DNA of 64,000 nucleotides. Source: Hesseltinella vesiculosa. Lineage: Eukaryota > Mucoromycota > Mucoromycetes > Mucorales > Cunninghamellaceae. Below are positions 1 to 10,958 of this stretch, in pieces. Made by a program: the position numbers and the translations under genes. The notes under the pieces were generated by a model that saw only the letters and a list, made by a program, of their open reading frames with translations, ran no database searches and had not been told where the DNA came from. The stretch is taken from NCBI GenBank assembly GCA_002104935.1, contig MCGT01000056.1:32412-96411 (forward strand), given 5' to 3'. How positions within the stretch are numbered: the stretch's first letter is position 1; every line of letters starts with the position of its first letter.

Positions 1-22
1 GGGTTTTCCCAAACAGGAGTGA

Positions 23-451
23 CGAATAACGCAGTTGTTCAGGCTTCTTCGGATATGGAAGAAGGTCCTAGACGGTGCGGATATCCCAGTAGACACGGAG
101 CCTGATGCTGACGTCTTGAAGGTTCCTGTTAATCCGACTGCCACCCCGAAACCTGCAAGTATCCTCGCTAGAAACGCAACCTCCATGAAATCGACAAATG
201 AAGACGCCTCCTCTGCGTCCTCGAAGCGTAAATCGACAGTGACACCTCTGCGTAACGAACCATACACTAAGAGGTCTCTAAACTCAACCAAGGCAGCACT
301 ACAGATCTCCTCTGCATCGCCTACGGCACGCAAGAGATCCATTTTGGCCTCGCAGAGATCGGAACACAGTCGCCCAACAAAAGAAAATCAGCTGGACTTA
401 TCCCAGACTGATTTCCTCCCTTCAGACAACAAGTACCAGCAATATGAGTAA
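23..451 (+). pseudogene. LINE ORF1 remnant (3' part)
   Basis: An open frame running from an in-frame stop at 20-22 to TAA at 449-451. It has no ATG near its beginning; the first in-frame methionine is about 50 codons in. The peptide is rich in Ser, Thr, Pro, Lys and Arg, as in the disordered part of a LINE ORF1 nucleic-acid-binding protein, but no zinc knuckle is visible. Its stop overlaps the ORF2 start (ATGAGTAA, 444-451), an arrangement used by LINEs for re-initiation or coupled translation. I take it to be the end of ORF1 with its upstream part missing or frameshifted. Confidence 0.6.
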
Positions 452-3215
452 ACAAACTCATATCCGCATAGCCACGTGGAACACGCGTGGCCTCCTTAAA
501 CGCACAACAGCACCCGCCTCGTCCTCGACTGCCAAGCAAGTCTCCACCTTTATCCGTTCACAAGAACTCGCGGCTGATATTGTCTGCCTGCAAGAAATCA
601 AGCTGGCTTCAGCTAACAACCTATCTGAAGACCTCCTCCATCGTCTACACCTATCTTACCAACAATTCTCCCATTTCTTCACCAAACACGTTGGAATTGT
701 AATCCTCAACAAACATCTCGAAGTCCAAAACGCCTTCGTATCCCTGGACCAACGCATCATGGTCGTTAAAGTGTACCACAGACAAACACAGCAAAGCCTC
801 ACTGTCGTCAATGTCTATGGCCCCTCAGCTGCCCCCGGGGATGTTAAATGCCAATTCTTCGAGAACCTTTACTCACTACCTCCATTTGCAGATGGGTCTA
901 TCAACAATGACTCGATTGTCTGCGGTGACTTCAACCTACATCTTTATGACCCCAATCCTCCTAAATGGCAAAGACATTGGACACTACGCCTTCAAGCCCT
1001 TATGGTAGACTCTGCCCCACACGCAGGAGACGTTACTAGGGAGGCTGGAGGCTCCTCTTCCTGTATCGACTATCTCTTCGTGTCGAAAAACCTGGCGCAT
1101 CGCACCGCAAACCCTCGCAACTGGTCCCTCCCTTCGGCGTGGTCTGACCACCACCTGTTGGCCTGTGACATAGTCACCCCTCGCTCAGATATCGGTCGTG
1201 GCACCTGGCGTTTCAACACATTCCTTCTCCAAGACCCAGATTTGGCAGACCTGCTCATTACCTCGGTCAACCTACATCTTCAATCCCTCCCACCTAACCC
1301 TTCTCCGGAGGAAGTGATCTCTATCTGGGAAGACCTCAAGCGCATCATTCAGGCGGTGGCCAAGAACAGAGGTCCAACTCTGGCTAAACAACGACGGCGC
1401 CGTTGGGAACTCCTCCAAAAAGAAAGGAATGCGCGACCCAATCTGGAAAAGCCAGACCCTGAAGTCGATGAAAAAAAGTATGCCAGCTCAATATCCAGAC
1501 GCCAATCCTTACAAAGTCAGATCGATGAACACATCTCCCAGGACATGCAACGTCTAATTACCAGATCTGCCACCCGTTGGGCGGAAAAAGGTGAACGTAG
1601 CAACAAGTACTTCTTTAACACAATCAAGAGGAGAAACTCCGAGCAGACCATCCACAGCCTGAAGAACGCAGAGGGTTCCAAGGTTACGGGCACCTCCAGT
1701 ATACTGCAGCTAGCGCATTCATTCTACAGCAATCTCTATGCGGCAGAACCCGTGAATGAGATGGCCATTCGACAAATGGAAGAGGCTATCCCCAGCCAAA
1801 CTCGCCTCGATGACAATGAACGAGACCGTCTGCTATCAGCCCCCTCCCCCGAGGAGATCGGCATTCTACTGAAGAGATCTCCTCGCGACCGCAGCCCTGG
1901 TATGGATGGCATTCCCTTCGAGGTCTATACCTTCCTATTTTCGGCCTCGGCGGCTTTCCAGAACATCCTCACGTGCCTGATTGCGAACGCTTATGCCGGA
2001 TTTCTACCGCCAAGCTGGCAAGAAACGCGCATGATCTTACTTTTTAAGAAAAATGACCCAGAGGACCTACGGAACTGGCGCCCACTCTCTCTGATCAACT
2101 GTGATGCGAAACTCTTCACAAAATGGCTGGCCAACTCCCTAAGAGATATGCTGGGGAGAATCATCAATCCATTGCAGACAGGCTTTATGCCTGGTGCCCA
2201 AATGTCAGATAACGGCTTGATCCTACAAACATTCAGAGACCAGCAACGCGGCCTTCTTTCTACCCGTGGCGCTGAGCGACTAAGCCCTTGGGTGGCTGCA
2301 TGCCTAGACCAAGAAAAGGCATATGACAGGGTACACCCGGTATACTTTTACAGAATCCTAACTCGCTTTGGCTTCCCGTCCCCCCTGGTCAAAGTGCTAT
2401 CAACCCTGTTTTTCAAGACGAGCATCCATGTGTCCATCAATGGCTCATTGGGCTCTCCCTTCCAGCAAAACCGAGGCCTCCGACAGGGCGACCCTTTGTC
2501 TCCCCTCCTCTTCAATCTCATGATCGAACCCCTGCTGCGGTCTATTCAACAAACGCCCTCACTCAAAGGTTATAGCCCTTTCAGAGAAGGTCATCGTATA
2601 CCGCCCAATGCCCCTCCATCCAGCGTAAATGCCAAAACTATGGCATACGCTGATGATATGGTGGTTTTTTTAAGAGATCCCTCGGAGTGGGATATCCTCC
2701 AGAACTTGTACTCTGTATATGCTGCTGCCTCGAATGCCAGACTGAATATCCAGAAGACGGAGCTCATCTCCCTGTCAGGCCACCCTTGGCACCAATGGTC
2801 ACCTATCCGGCATATTACATCCGCGTCTTGGCATGACAAACATAGCCCTAATGTGGTCAAGTACCTGGGTTTTCCCATATACTGCTCCAAAGCTCAACTC
2901 CGTACATTTTGGGACAACTGTGCCATAAAGATTGACAGACAATGCCAGATCCTCCGGGAGCGTAAACTTTCCATTCGTGGTACCAGCCTCCTCTGCAATT
3001 CCGTCATCTTAGCCTCTCTGTGGCATACCCTCCGTATCACCCCGATCACGGAGGCAAATACCGGTATCCGCCCAATTGGGGCTAGTATACGCAAATTTGT
3101 GATGCCTTTCCATCCTGCTCCCTCATGGGTCACTGCTACTCGTCCCCGTATGCAAGGTGGTCTAGGCGTCATAGACATCAACTCCCAACAGTTGGCTCTA
3201 CAAATTCGTCTAGCC
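444..3215 (+). pseudogene. LINE ORF2 N-terminal part: endonuclease and reverse transcriptase
   Basis: About 924 codons of ORF2 before the LTR element interrupts it. The apurinic-like endonuclease (residues ~5-240) shows ATWNTRG, CLQEIK, CGDFNLHL and the terminal SDHHLL motif. The reverse transcriptase (~480-800) shows NWRPLSLIN, DQEKAYDRV, GLRQGDPLSPLLFNL and the catalytic YADD box near residue 735. Beyond 3215 the frame reads into the inserted LTR and stops at 3264-3266 after about 16 foreign residues. The product would lack the C-terminal zinc-binding region, which lies at 9305-10323. Target-primed reverse transcription needs both parts, so the copy cannot move on its own. Confidence 0.9.
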
Positions 3216-3390
3216 TGTGAACTTGAAGCCAATCAGCCGCCCTCACATAGCTTGTGCAACTACTGAGCCCCTGCCTGTAACACAATATTTATTAGTCACA
3301 GTCAGAGGACTCTGTTATGATTCCCTCTTCTTCCCCATCTGATTCTATAATCATATAAAAACCAACCACTTCGAATCTCGTATTCTTACA
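3216..3390 (+). repeat. 5' LTR of the Ty3/Gypsy element
   Basis: 175-bp direct repeat of 9130-9304. It starts TGTGAACTTGAAGCC and ends TATTCTTACA. The solo LTR at 59244-59396 has the same two ends in inverted orientation, which fixes the boundaries. An AATATTTATTAG segment and a TATAAAA-like stretch near its 3' end may carry promoter function. Confidence 0.92.
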
Positions 3391-3435
3391 TTTTTTTTTT
3401 ACGAATATTCACGAATCGACAACCCCGACATCAAG

Positions 3436-6400
3436 ATGAATAACAACAACTTTCAACCTGCCCGCATGGGAAGAGCCAACTCTCCCATCCCTGATGGTTT
3501 TGTGGAGGCCGACTTCCCGGCCATCCCCAGTAGCCCAACAATGGCTACTTCGTCCAGCGGCTCTACGAGAAGAGTACGCGCTCCCGAGGGAACTGAGGGC
3601 CGGCACGGTGTGGTGGGTACCACACCGGTACAAACAAAAAAGGCCCGGGGAACTGATGTCCTCGAGCAGAGTGACGCCTCCTCCACGGAGAGCAGCCCAA
3701 TCTCTGCCATGGCTCGGATTCCTTCCCCCGCTCTACCTTTCCAAGAGGTAGACGATGATGTCGTGATGAAGGAGGCACCCGCCCCACATACTCCCATCAT
3801 CGAGGTAGATGGTGACTTTGCCGAAGCCCTCGCTGCTGCTAGACAGGAGCTTGCGGCCAAAGGCAGACTCTACCTGACGATCAGTCAGAGTAGACCCACT
3901 GACCCAACCAGGCTTGCGGCAGTGAGGAATGATATCTTGAATATCAAGGACCATATCCAGGTACTGGAGACCGTTGTCGCCTGCTTGCGAACAGAGCCCA
4001 TACCTGAAGAAGCAAAATGCAAGAAGGAAAAAGACGTTCCTAGGAACAAACCTGTCATTCCAGCTGTATTACCGGCATTGCGCCTAATCGGCATGGATAC
4101 AGATGGTTCCCCTGATGACCAAAGCCAAAGCAAGTATAAGTCCATGGACGAATACTTCTATGCTTTACAAGGCAAGGCACAGCTCACTACTGAAGCATTG
4201 AACCAGAATTGGCAGAGCGTCCTCCAAATCTCACTTGACTATGACCAGTATACCAGTTTTATTGAGTTCGTCAAGAAGAAGAAAGGGAAGGGTACTAAGC
4301 TTTCCAACCTCTCATGGTCTAGAGTCAAGACCATGATGACTGATTGTTTCGGTTCTAAGCCGTCGATGAACAATCGCTTGTTGAAAGAGTATGAATCCAT
4401 GACGATCAGGCGTTCTGAATCTGTGGATGATTACCTGAAGCGTTGGCGTATCGCTGCTATTGCGGCAAAAAAGGACAAAGATCCCATGGCAGCCAAAGCG
4501 TTCATCGAGTCCACCAAGACAAATCGGGCCCTTTACAGAGCGTTGCATCTAAAAACAGCCGAGTTAGCTGATTCAGCGAAAGGAGCTCCCACCTTGACAG
4601 AAGTCACGAAAGTGGTGGACGCCATTAGTGCCGCCTGGAATTATGACAAACTGTATGGTAGCCATGAACCAGAGCGTCACGGTACCGCTTCCAGTCAGAA
4701 AAAATCACTGAACAAGAAGCAGTTGAGCAGGCATAGTGCTAAACGCCGTCGGGACGAACCCAGACCGGAAGATCTATGTGATCGTCACGGCAACAATCGG
4801 GTCGCCCATACCAAGTCGGAATGCTGGAGCAACAACGATTCAGCGAGCAAACGGTACAAGCATGGCAAAGATACGAGACCTGAGACTTCGTTCAGCGCTC
4901 GCAATCGACCATCGCCTAAGCAGCCGTATAGCTTCGCCAAGAAGCCCTCGCAGAACCCCCACGCCAGACGATACATCGTAGACAGTCGGGCCATGGAGGC
5001 GCAATGCACACTTTGCGGTTGTCACTTCCGGGACAAGTATACACTTCGTTCCCACCTCAAGCTTTCCGGTCATAACATGCCCAGAGCATCGTCGGACAAG
5101 AAACCCAATTATAGGGACGCCTTGCCAAGTGACGATGAAGAACCAATGGAAACAGATTCCAAAGGTAAAAAGCATGATGCACCGATATTCTTCAGAATGT
5201 CAAGTGTAAAAAAACAAAAAAGAAAAACAAAAAGGGAGCAAGCGCCGATGTCTGAAAATATATTTTTTCCCATTACCATACAGGGCATTGAGACAATGGC
5301 ACTTTTGGACACTGGAGCCACACATAGCTCCATTAGCCCAATCTTTTGCTCCCGTAATAAAATCAAAATTTACGAAGCTGAAGGGCTCGTCCATCTCGCT
5401 GTTGAAGGTCTTGTTTCCAAGAGACTAGGGACTACAGAAAGGTTATGCGTCAAAACCGACACCACCGAGGTTCATTGCGTTTTTGAGGTCATGGACATGC
5501 CTCAAGGCACAATAATCACCATCGGCATGGATGTAATGTCTGACCTTGGTATAGCAATCACTGGTCTACCCAGATGGCACGCTTCCTACAACGCAGACGA
5601 AATAAGAAAACGCATTACACCAGTTGAAGAGGACGTGATCCACCCAGTGGCTAATGACTCACCAGTGGGAAGCTCGCATGAAAGGACAAGAATGATGGCT
5701 ACCATTGAACCTTTCATGGCAAGAAATCAAGCCATACCGAAGGGCACGTTTTGCAACGTACCAGAGTCGGTTGTTCATCTCGACACTGAGCCAGGCAAAA
5801 CGGCATACAAGCGCCAGTACACAGTACCTTGGGCTTTATCCTCACGGATGGAAAAATTCATTCAGGACGGTCTCGACGATCTTGTCATTCAAGAAATGAC
5901 ACAAGTGGACACCGCATGGAATTCACCTATTACCTTTGCGCCAAAAAAAGACGCACAAGGCAACAAGACAGACATGCGCCCTTGTTTAGATCCTCGACAC
6001 ATCAACCGTCTATTGCCTGATGATCGGTTTCCATTACCCATCATCGACGACATTTTCGAGCAGCTGAGAGATGCCTCTATATTCTCCACGCTAGATCTCA
6101 AAAGCGCATTTAATCGCTTCAAGATTTATGAGCCGCACCAACATAAGACCGCTTTTACATATCAGAACAAGCAGTACAAGTTTGTTGGATGCCCTTTTGG
6201 CTTAAAATCTATCTCAAGCAAATTTCAGAGGGTCATGTCGATCTTGCTCCATAAGCACAAAGATTTTGTACTCAATTTCGTAGACGACATTATCATTTAT
6301 TCTCGGAATTTGGATGAACATACAAAACACATCTGCACGGTCATAGACATACTGACCAATGCAAACCTGATCTTGAACGCAAGCAAATGTCATTTTGCGC

Positions 6401-8823
6401 AGGCCTCGGTCACACTCCTTGGATTCCAAGTTTCCAAACAGGGTGTCCGAATAGACCAAAACAAGCTTGTCAATCTCGATGAGTGGCCTATCCCTCGATC
6501 AGAGAAAGCGGTTCGTAGCTTCCTAGGTTTCGCCAACTACTTCCGTAAGTTCGTGCCTTCGATGTCTGCCCTGACCAGTCCACTTGATGACCTTCGCAAC
6601 TGCAAGGACGTACCGGGTAACTGGACGCCCAAGCATACGGAATGCTTCAAAGAAATTAAGGCTCGGCTACTACGCAAACCCATACTCGCTTACCCTAACT
6701 TCCAGTGGCCCTTCAAGGTAGCCACGGATGCGTCACAACACGGCCTCGGTGCAGTATTGTACCAACAGGACCCCGTGGATACAACTGTCGTTCACTACAT
6801 TAGTTTCATGGCCAGGTCGCTATCGAAATCTGAACGCAACTATTCTGCCACAAAGAGAGAGCTATTAGCTATTGTCTTTGCTCTCAGACGCTTCCATCAT
6901 TACCTATGGGGTAACCACTTCACTCTCTACTCTGATCATCGAGCCTTGTCGTACCTTCATACGCAAGAGGAGATCAACCCTATGATGAGCAACTGGTTAG
7001 AGACCATTTTGGACTACAACTTTGACATTGTGCACATCCCTGGTCACGTTAACGTGTTACCGGACCACCTATCACGCTTCTTCCTCACGAGCCAACAGCC
7101 GGAGGGGGGTAATAAGCGTAGCAACCGCACAGAAGATGTTGAAACAAAGCCAGGGTCACAAACCACAAAAAAGCACAAAACTCAGAAGTGCAGCAAAAAA
7201 GAAAAAGAAAAAAGCGAAAAAGTAGAACCTCAAACAATCCTAAGCCGCTCTTGGCACGTGCACCCTGATATGACTCCCATGGATCTCGACACCTTCGAAC
7301 CCACTGAGGATCTCGCACAGGACCACCCAGAATACAATGCAGCAACGGACATCAAATCCAGAGCATCACACATCAGAAATCTGGAAAATGAGAGTTACTA
7401 CATACCACCGCTTAGCGAAAGAAAGAAAATACTTGCCACTCAACACTTGGCCGGACATTTCGGAGCTGATTCCATGGTACGAGCCATTCGCAAAAGGCTA
7501 GGTATCGACTGGCCAAAGATCCGAGAGGATGCAGTCAGAACCACTCAAGCCTGCGACAAGTGTATGAAGCATAATATCGTGCGCCACGGGTATCATCCGC
7601 TCAAATCCATTGAAGCTAAATGGCCAGGCGACCACTACGCAATTGACCTAGCGGGACCATTCCCCACGTCGCATAGCGATAACCATTACCTATTCGTGCT
7701 CATAGACATCCACAGCAAATATGTCATCTTGGAAGCAATTCCAGATAAAACATCACCCACGATCGCTAAAGTGCTGCTGAAGATATTTCTCACACGTGGC
7801 TTTCCAAAGGTACTGCAATCGGATAATGGCACTGAATTTGTAAATTCACTGGTAAAGCTGCTGACATCCTCATGCAAAGTGGATCACCGCCTGATTACCC
7901 CGTATCATCCACGAGCAAATGGAGCTGCTGAAAGGGCTGTACAGACCATTACACGCATGCTAGCTAAACTCGTAGACAGTCAGTTGAAAGACTGGGATGA
8001 ACACGTTGATGCAGTTGCATTCTTTTATAATACGCAACCTAATAGCACAACAGACTCAGCACCACACGATTTATTTCACGGCTGGAGGCAAAATAGCTTA
8101 ATTGATTATCGCAAAGACCATGAGGACTCTGTTGAGCACAACATTCCTACAGGTAACTACGATCAAGAGCATATCCAAGACCGAATCCGAGAGCTGCAAA
8201 TCGTTCACGATGCAGTGAATGAAAAAGTAAGCCAAAGAAGAAAGGTCGTGAAAGCAGCCTACGACAAGAAACACAAGATGATAGAATTCTCGACTGGGAC
8301 GCTAGTCGCTATCGAAGACCCTCTCTTGACACGCAAACTGGAGCCTAGGTACCATGGCCCATATCGAGTCGTGATCGTTACAGAAGGAGGTTCCTATGTG
8401 TTGGAGGACACCATCACAGGTGAAAGATTGCCAGAGAGGTTCGCGCCCTCGCAACTAAAACCAGTATCGGATGATCCTATATTCAAAGACGCAGAAGACG
8501 AAGATAACGAGCAACGCTACGTCGTAGAAAAAATAGTCGACCATCGCGGAGAAGTAGGGAAGAGGCAATACCTGGTAAAGTGGAAAGGATACCCTTTTGA
8601 CGAAGCCACATGGGAGCCCTCGAACAGCTTCGACGACACCGCACTAATTGATCGCTATTGGAGACGTCTCGAACGCGAAGCCATAGCCGCCGATAAGCCC
8701 AAAACCTCTGTTGTACCTACCGGTAACGTCAATAGACAAAAAAAGGATAACAAGTTAATGCGCAAGGGACACAGGCAAAGTCAACGTCAAAACACTGGAC
8801 AAAGAAGATCCACACGCCAATGA
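3436..8823 (+). CDS. Gag-Pol polyprotein of the Ty3/Gypsy element, with chromodomain
   Basis: One 1795-aa frame with no stop between gag and pol. Residues ~230-420 form a capsid-like region. A C2H2 finger (CTLCGCHF...HLKLSGH, ~524-546) sits where many elements have CCHC knuckles. Then follow protease (LLDTGATHSS, ~624), reverse transcriptase (STLDLKSAF ~885; FVDDIIIYS ~947, an F variant of YVDD), RNase H (VATDASQHGLGAVL, ~1094), integrase with an HHCC zinc site (~1336-1375), and the D,D,E core (AIDLAGPF ~1402, SDNGTEF ~1462, ANGAAERA ~1498). A chromodomain (YLVKWKGYPFDEATWEP, ~1710-1730) would tether integration to modified chromatin. The first ATG lies 46 bp after the LTR. All catalytic motifs are intact, so it may still be active. 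Confidence 0.95.
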   Translation: MNNNNFQPARMGRANSPIPDGFVEADFPAIPSSPTMATSSSGSTRRVRAPEGTEGRHGVVGTTPVQTKKARGTDVLEQSDASSTESSPISAMARIPSPALPFQEVDDDVVMKEAPAPHTPIIEVDGDFAEALAAARQELAAKGRLYLTISQSRPTDPTRLAAVRNDILNIKDHIQVLETVVACLRTEPIPEEAKCKKEKDVPRNKPVIPAVLPALRLIGMDTDGSPDDQSQSKYKSMDEYFYALQGKAQLTTEALNQNWQSVLQISLDYDQYTSFIEFVKKKKGKGTKLSNLSWSRVKTMMTDCFGSKPSMNNRLLKEYESMTIRRSESVDDYLKRWRIAAIAAKKDKDPMAAKAFIESTKTNRALYRALHLKTAELADSAKGAPTLTEVTKVVDAISAAWNYDKLYGSHEPERHGTASSQKKSLNKKQLSRHSAKRRRDEPRPEDLCDRHGNNRVAHTKSECWSNNDSASKRYKHGKDTRPETSFSARNRPSPKQPYSFAKKPSQNPHARRYIVDSRAMEAQCTLCGCHFRDKYTLRSHLKLSGHNMPRASSDKKPNYRDALPSDDEEPMETDSKGKKHDAPIFFRMSSVKKQKRKTKREQAPMSENIFFPITIQGIETMALLDTGATHSSISPIFCSRNKIKIYEAEGLVHLAVEGLVSKRLGTTERLCVKTDTTEVHCVFEVMDMPQGTIITIGMDVMSDLGIAITGLPRWHASYNADEIRKRITPVEEDVIHPVANDSPVGSSHERTRMMATIEPFMARNQAIPKGTFCNVPESVVHLDTEPGKTAYKRQYTVPWALSSRMEKFIQDGLDDLVIQEMTQVDTAWNSPITFAPKKDAQGNKTDMRPCLDPRHINRLLPDDRFPLPIIDDIFEQLRDASIFSTLDLKSAFNRFKIYEPHQHKTAFTYQNKQYKFVGCPFGLKSISSKFQRVMSILLHKHKDFVLNFVDDIIIYSRNLDEHTKHICTVIDILTNANLILNASKCHFAQASVTLLGFQVSKQGVRIDQNKLVNLDEWPIPRSEKAVRSFLGFANYFRKFVPSMSALTSPLDDLRNCKDVPGNWTPKHTECFKEIKARLLRKPILAYPNFQWPFKVATDASQHGLGAVLYQQDPVDTTVVHYISFMARSLSKSERNYSATKRELLAIVFALRRFHHYLWGNHFTLYSDHRALSYLHTQEEINPMMSNWLETILDYNFDIVHIPGHVNVLPDHLSRFFLTSQQPEGGNKRSNRTEDVETKPGSQTTKKHKTQKCSKKEKEKSEKVEPQTILSRSWHVHPDMTPMDLDTFEPTEDLAQDHPEYNAATDIKSRASHIRNLENESYYIPPLSERKKILATQHLAGHFGADSMVRAIRKRLGIDWPKIREDAVRTTQACDKCMKHNIVRHGYHPLKSIEAKWPGDHYAIDLAGPFPTSHSDNHYLFVLIDIHSKYVILEAIPDKTSPTIAKVLLKIFLTRGFPKVLQSDNGTEFVNSLVKLLTSSCKVDHRLITPYHPRANGAAERAVQTITRMLAKLVDSQLKDWDEHVDAVAFFYNTQPNSTTDSAPHDLFHGWRQNSLIDYRKDHEDSVEHNIPTGNYDQEHIQDRIRELQIVHDAVNEKVSQRRKVVKAAYDKKHKMIEFSTGTLVAIEDPLLTRKLEPRYHGPYRVVIVTEGGSYVLEDTITGERLPERFAPSQLKPVSDDPIFKDAEDEDNEQRYVVEKIVDHRGEVGKRQYLVKWKGYPFDEATWEPSNSFDDTALIDRYWRRLEREAIAADKPKTSVVPTGNVNRQKKDNKLMRKGHRQSQRQNTGQRRSTRQ

Positions 8824-9129
8824 GAACAACGTTCCCTTGGTAAAACTGCATTCAAGTAGCTCAAGTACATTGCAGGACAATGATGATATAAGACTACAAT
8901 CAAAATGATTCAAGAAGTGATGAAATACGAGACTAAACTTTGGAAGAAGAAGCCAAGCACAACAAACACGTAACTCCGACCTGTGGAAGATCTGCAACTT
9001 GGTTCTCCGGTGGCCACCAATTTTGGAATCAGCCGCATTGACGCCGCAGCAAGGATCAAAGTTACGAATCTTAATACTTTCACCAGTATGTCTTTGAGCA
9101 TCAAGCATGTCAAGGTCTGGTGGGGGTAA
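8824..9129 (+). other. 3' untranslated part of the Ty3/Gypsy element with polypurine tract
   Basis: Noncoding stretch between the Gag-Pol stop and the 3' LTR. The last ~15 bases (GTCTGGTGGGGGTAA) are purine-rich directly next to the LTR start, as expected for the primer of plus-strand DNA synthesis. No gene is seen here. Confidence 0.6.
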
Positions 9130-9304
9130 TGTGAACTTGAAGCCAATCAGCCGCCCTCACATAGCTTGTGCAACTACTGAGCCCCTGCCTGTAACACAAT
9201 ATTTATTAGTCACAGTCAGAGGACTCTGTTATGATTCCCTCTTCTTCCCCATCTGATTTTCAAATCATATTAAAAACAACCACTTCGAATCTCGTATACC
9301 CACA
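9130..9304 (+). repeat. 3' LTR of the Ty3/Gypsy element
   Basis: 175-bp repeat of 3216-3390 with few differences. It ends TATACCCACA where the 5' LTR and the solo LTR end in TTCTTACA, so its terminal bases have changed or it was joined by recombination. Confidence 0.9.
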
Positions 9305-10323
9305 ATTCCCATCCTTTGCAGCTGGGGTTGCCAAAGCGTTTGATCTCATCCCATTGCCGTGGCACAAGACCATCATCACTCCCTCACTACTCATTGATTG
9401 TCCGGTTGCCCTCCTCTGGCGTGGATCCAAAATCCCAAAATCCTTGTCGCGGGCGGCAAAAGCCATCGGTGCCCTCCCTTTCCAAGACGTGTTCAATCTC
9501 TTCCCTGATCGCTCTGGTCCACTGTTGGCACGTCGTCCTCGATCGGAACTTCGGTTCCCGTTCATGGCACAACGACTTTGGTCCGCTTTGGCTCCCCCTT
9601 CTGGCCCCCCTCCTCCTTGGCTGAACCCTGCCATGATCTCACTCTGCTTCAATTCTTGGTCCAGCTGTCGTCACCATCCTGTCGCCCTGCTCAACCCGCT
9701 TGACTATTGTTGGCTGGACGTGATTGCACAGTGTCAACTTTTCGATCCTTCCAAATTCCTATCTTCCAAACAACTAAGGAGTTTGATCATTCCCGCTCAC
9801 CGCTCCCAGTGGCACCCACCTCGAAACCCCCCACCACCATCCTTCTGGTCCCGTTTGTGGGCGGCTCCCATGATCCACCTTGGCCGCACCATCTTGTACA
9901 GGTACGTTCATGGGAAGATTTACCACGCCTCCTTACTCCACAAGAGGTTCCCCAACGACCACACCTCCCCGCTTTGTCGCCACTGCCAGCTCGAGCCCGA
10001 CTCTCTCGACCACTTTTTTTTTCTCCTGCCCGCTTCGGTTCGCCGTGTGGCAGGAATGTTGGCGCCTACTCTTTGACGTTCCTTCCCCGTCCTGGCACTC
10101 TATCAAACCAGCCTTGGTAACCCAGTCATGGCCTGATCTCCACGAGCCCCTGACTCTCAGTCCTCCCTCCCTGCTGGCAAGTGCGATCATAGTTGGACTA
10201 TGGCGAGCCCATTGGGCTTCGGTGTTCGACTTCTCCTCCTTCATCCCTCATAATGTAGTGACCTCGATCCACCGCAATATAATTTCCATCAACCGTGATT
10301 CCTCCCACTTCCCACCTACTTGA
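9305..10323 (+). pseudogene. LINE ORF2 C-terminal part (zf-RVT zinc-binding region)
   Basis: Continuation of ORF2 after the inserted LTR element. The frame ending at 10076 carries a C-x2-C plus DHFFF segment (LCRHCQLEPDSLDHFFF), which matches the zinc-binding zf-RVT domain at the end of L1-like LINE proteins. The conserved SCP that should follow is only read after a frame change in the T run at 10013-10022, then continues to TGA at 10321-10323 with Trp-rich residues. That single-base slip is either a real inactivating mutation or a homopolymer error. The length between the two LINE halves is not a multiple of three, so the frame would not be restored by simple removal of the insert. Confidence 0.82.
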
Positions 10324-10428
10324 TGTAGTCGTTCTCTCCCTAACTCCTGTCATAGCCTCTTCAGTCACTTTTGTTCGTACGCTATCGTCAAATAAAATTT
10401 TTGGTCGGATAATCAGACCTCAAAAAAA

Positions 10429-10868
10429 ATTTTTTTTTCTTCTTCTTCATCTGAATACTCAATAAAAAATCGCACCACCTTTGGTCCGATCATTGGCGTA
10501 TTCTACATCCTCCAAAATAAGTTTCTTTCACATATAGTCATATGTCCCTTTATCCCATACATGCAATAAACTAACTCCGTACAAAAATAAAAATAAAAAA
10601 AATTGTGTTACACCTCTTTCCCCATAATGCTGAAGCTCATAAATCAGACAAGCGTTCTAGATAAATCTTTGTATAATGATAGAAAAAAACACTACTTTAA
10701 ACTGGTTACGTGTATTTATTGCTGTAAACACATCGAGTAGGCATTATTATGGAATGGGATCTCTAACTGATCAAGCTAGATTCGATCGGTTCTAGTAAGA
10801 AATAATATGGAGGCTTTATACGCTAGCTAAGGCGCATGCTACAAGCCCGTTCACAATGTGACCTTGGT
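10429..10868. other. Intergenic, AT-rich, no gene seen
   Basis: Sequence between the LINE 3' end and the eS19 promoter. It has several A or T runs and no open frame with a recognisable product. Confidence 0.6.
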
Positions 10869-10958
10869 ACCGGTGATTTGTTTGGGTAATTTCTGGCGAG
10901 AATTTGAAAAGAAAGGAAACAGTATAAAAAAACCTTTATTCACATTCTCCAAGCAAAC
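10869..10958 (+). promoter_or_regulatory. eS19 promoter and short leader
   Basis: ACCGGTG with TTTGTTTGGGTAA (10869-10890) is followed by GGAAACAGTATAAAAAAACC (from 10915), a TATA-like core 30-40 bp before the ATG at 10959. Nearly the same arrangement precedes the hairpin repeat at 53121-53220 (minus) and, more loosely, the one at 46567-46658. Because eS19 is a ribosomal protein gene, the shared block may be a growth-regulated promoter type (inference). Confidence 0.6.

Larger units (their letters stand above)
3216..9304 (+). mobile_element. Ty3/Gypsy (chromovirus-like) LTR retrotransposon inserted in the LINE
   Basis: A 6089-bp element bounded by two 175-bp LTRs, both beginning TGTGAACTTG and ending in ACA, around one 1795-codon Gag-Pol frame. 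Protease, RT, RNase H, integrase and a C-terminal chromodomain occur in that order, which defines Ty3/Gypsy chromoviruses. The LTRs differ at only a handful of positions, most of them clustered about 40-55 bp before the 3' end and in the last few bases. The flanks (tagcc on the left, attcc on the right) are not a clean 5-bp target duplication, although the solo LTR at 59244-59396 has a perfect one. The coding frame is uninterrupted, so the insertion looks fairly young. Confidence 0.93.
1..10428 (+). mobile_element. LINE (non-LTR retrotransposon), interrupted by a Ty3/Gypsy element
   Basis: A LINE copy whose 5' end lies outside the window. It contains the end of ORF1, ORF2 with an APE-type endonuclease and reverse transcriptase, and a C-terminal zinc-binding segment. 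The 3' end is near 10428, where an AATAAA-type signal (about 10392) is followed by a short A run. The element is split at 3215/9305 by a complete LTR retrotransposon inserted in the same orientation. The zf-RVT type C-terminus resembles L1-like elements of plants and fungi; I see no RNase H domain. ORF2 is also frameshifted near 10013-10022 in a T run, and ORF1 lacks an ATG, so this copy is very probably dead. Confidence 0.88.
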
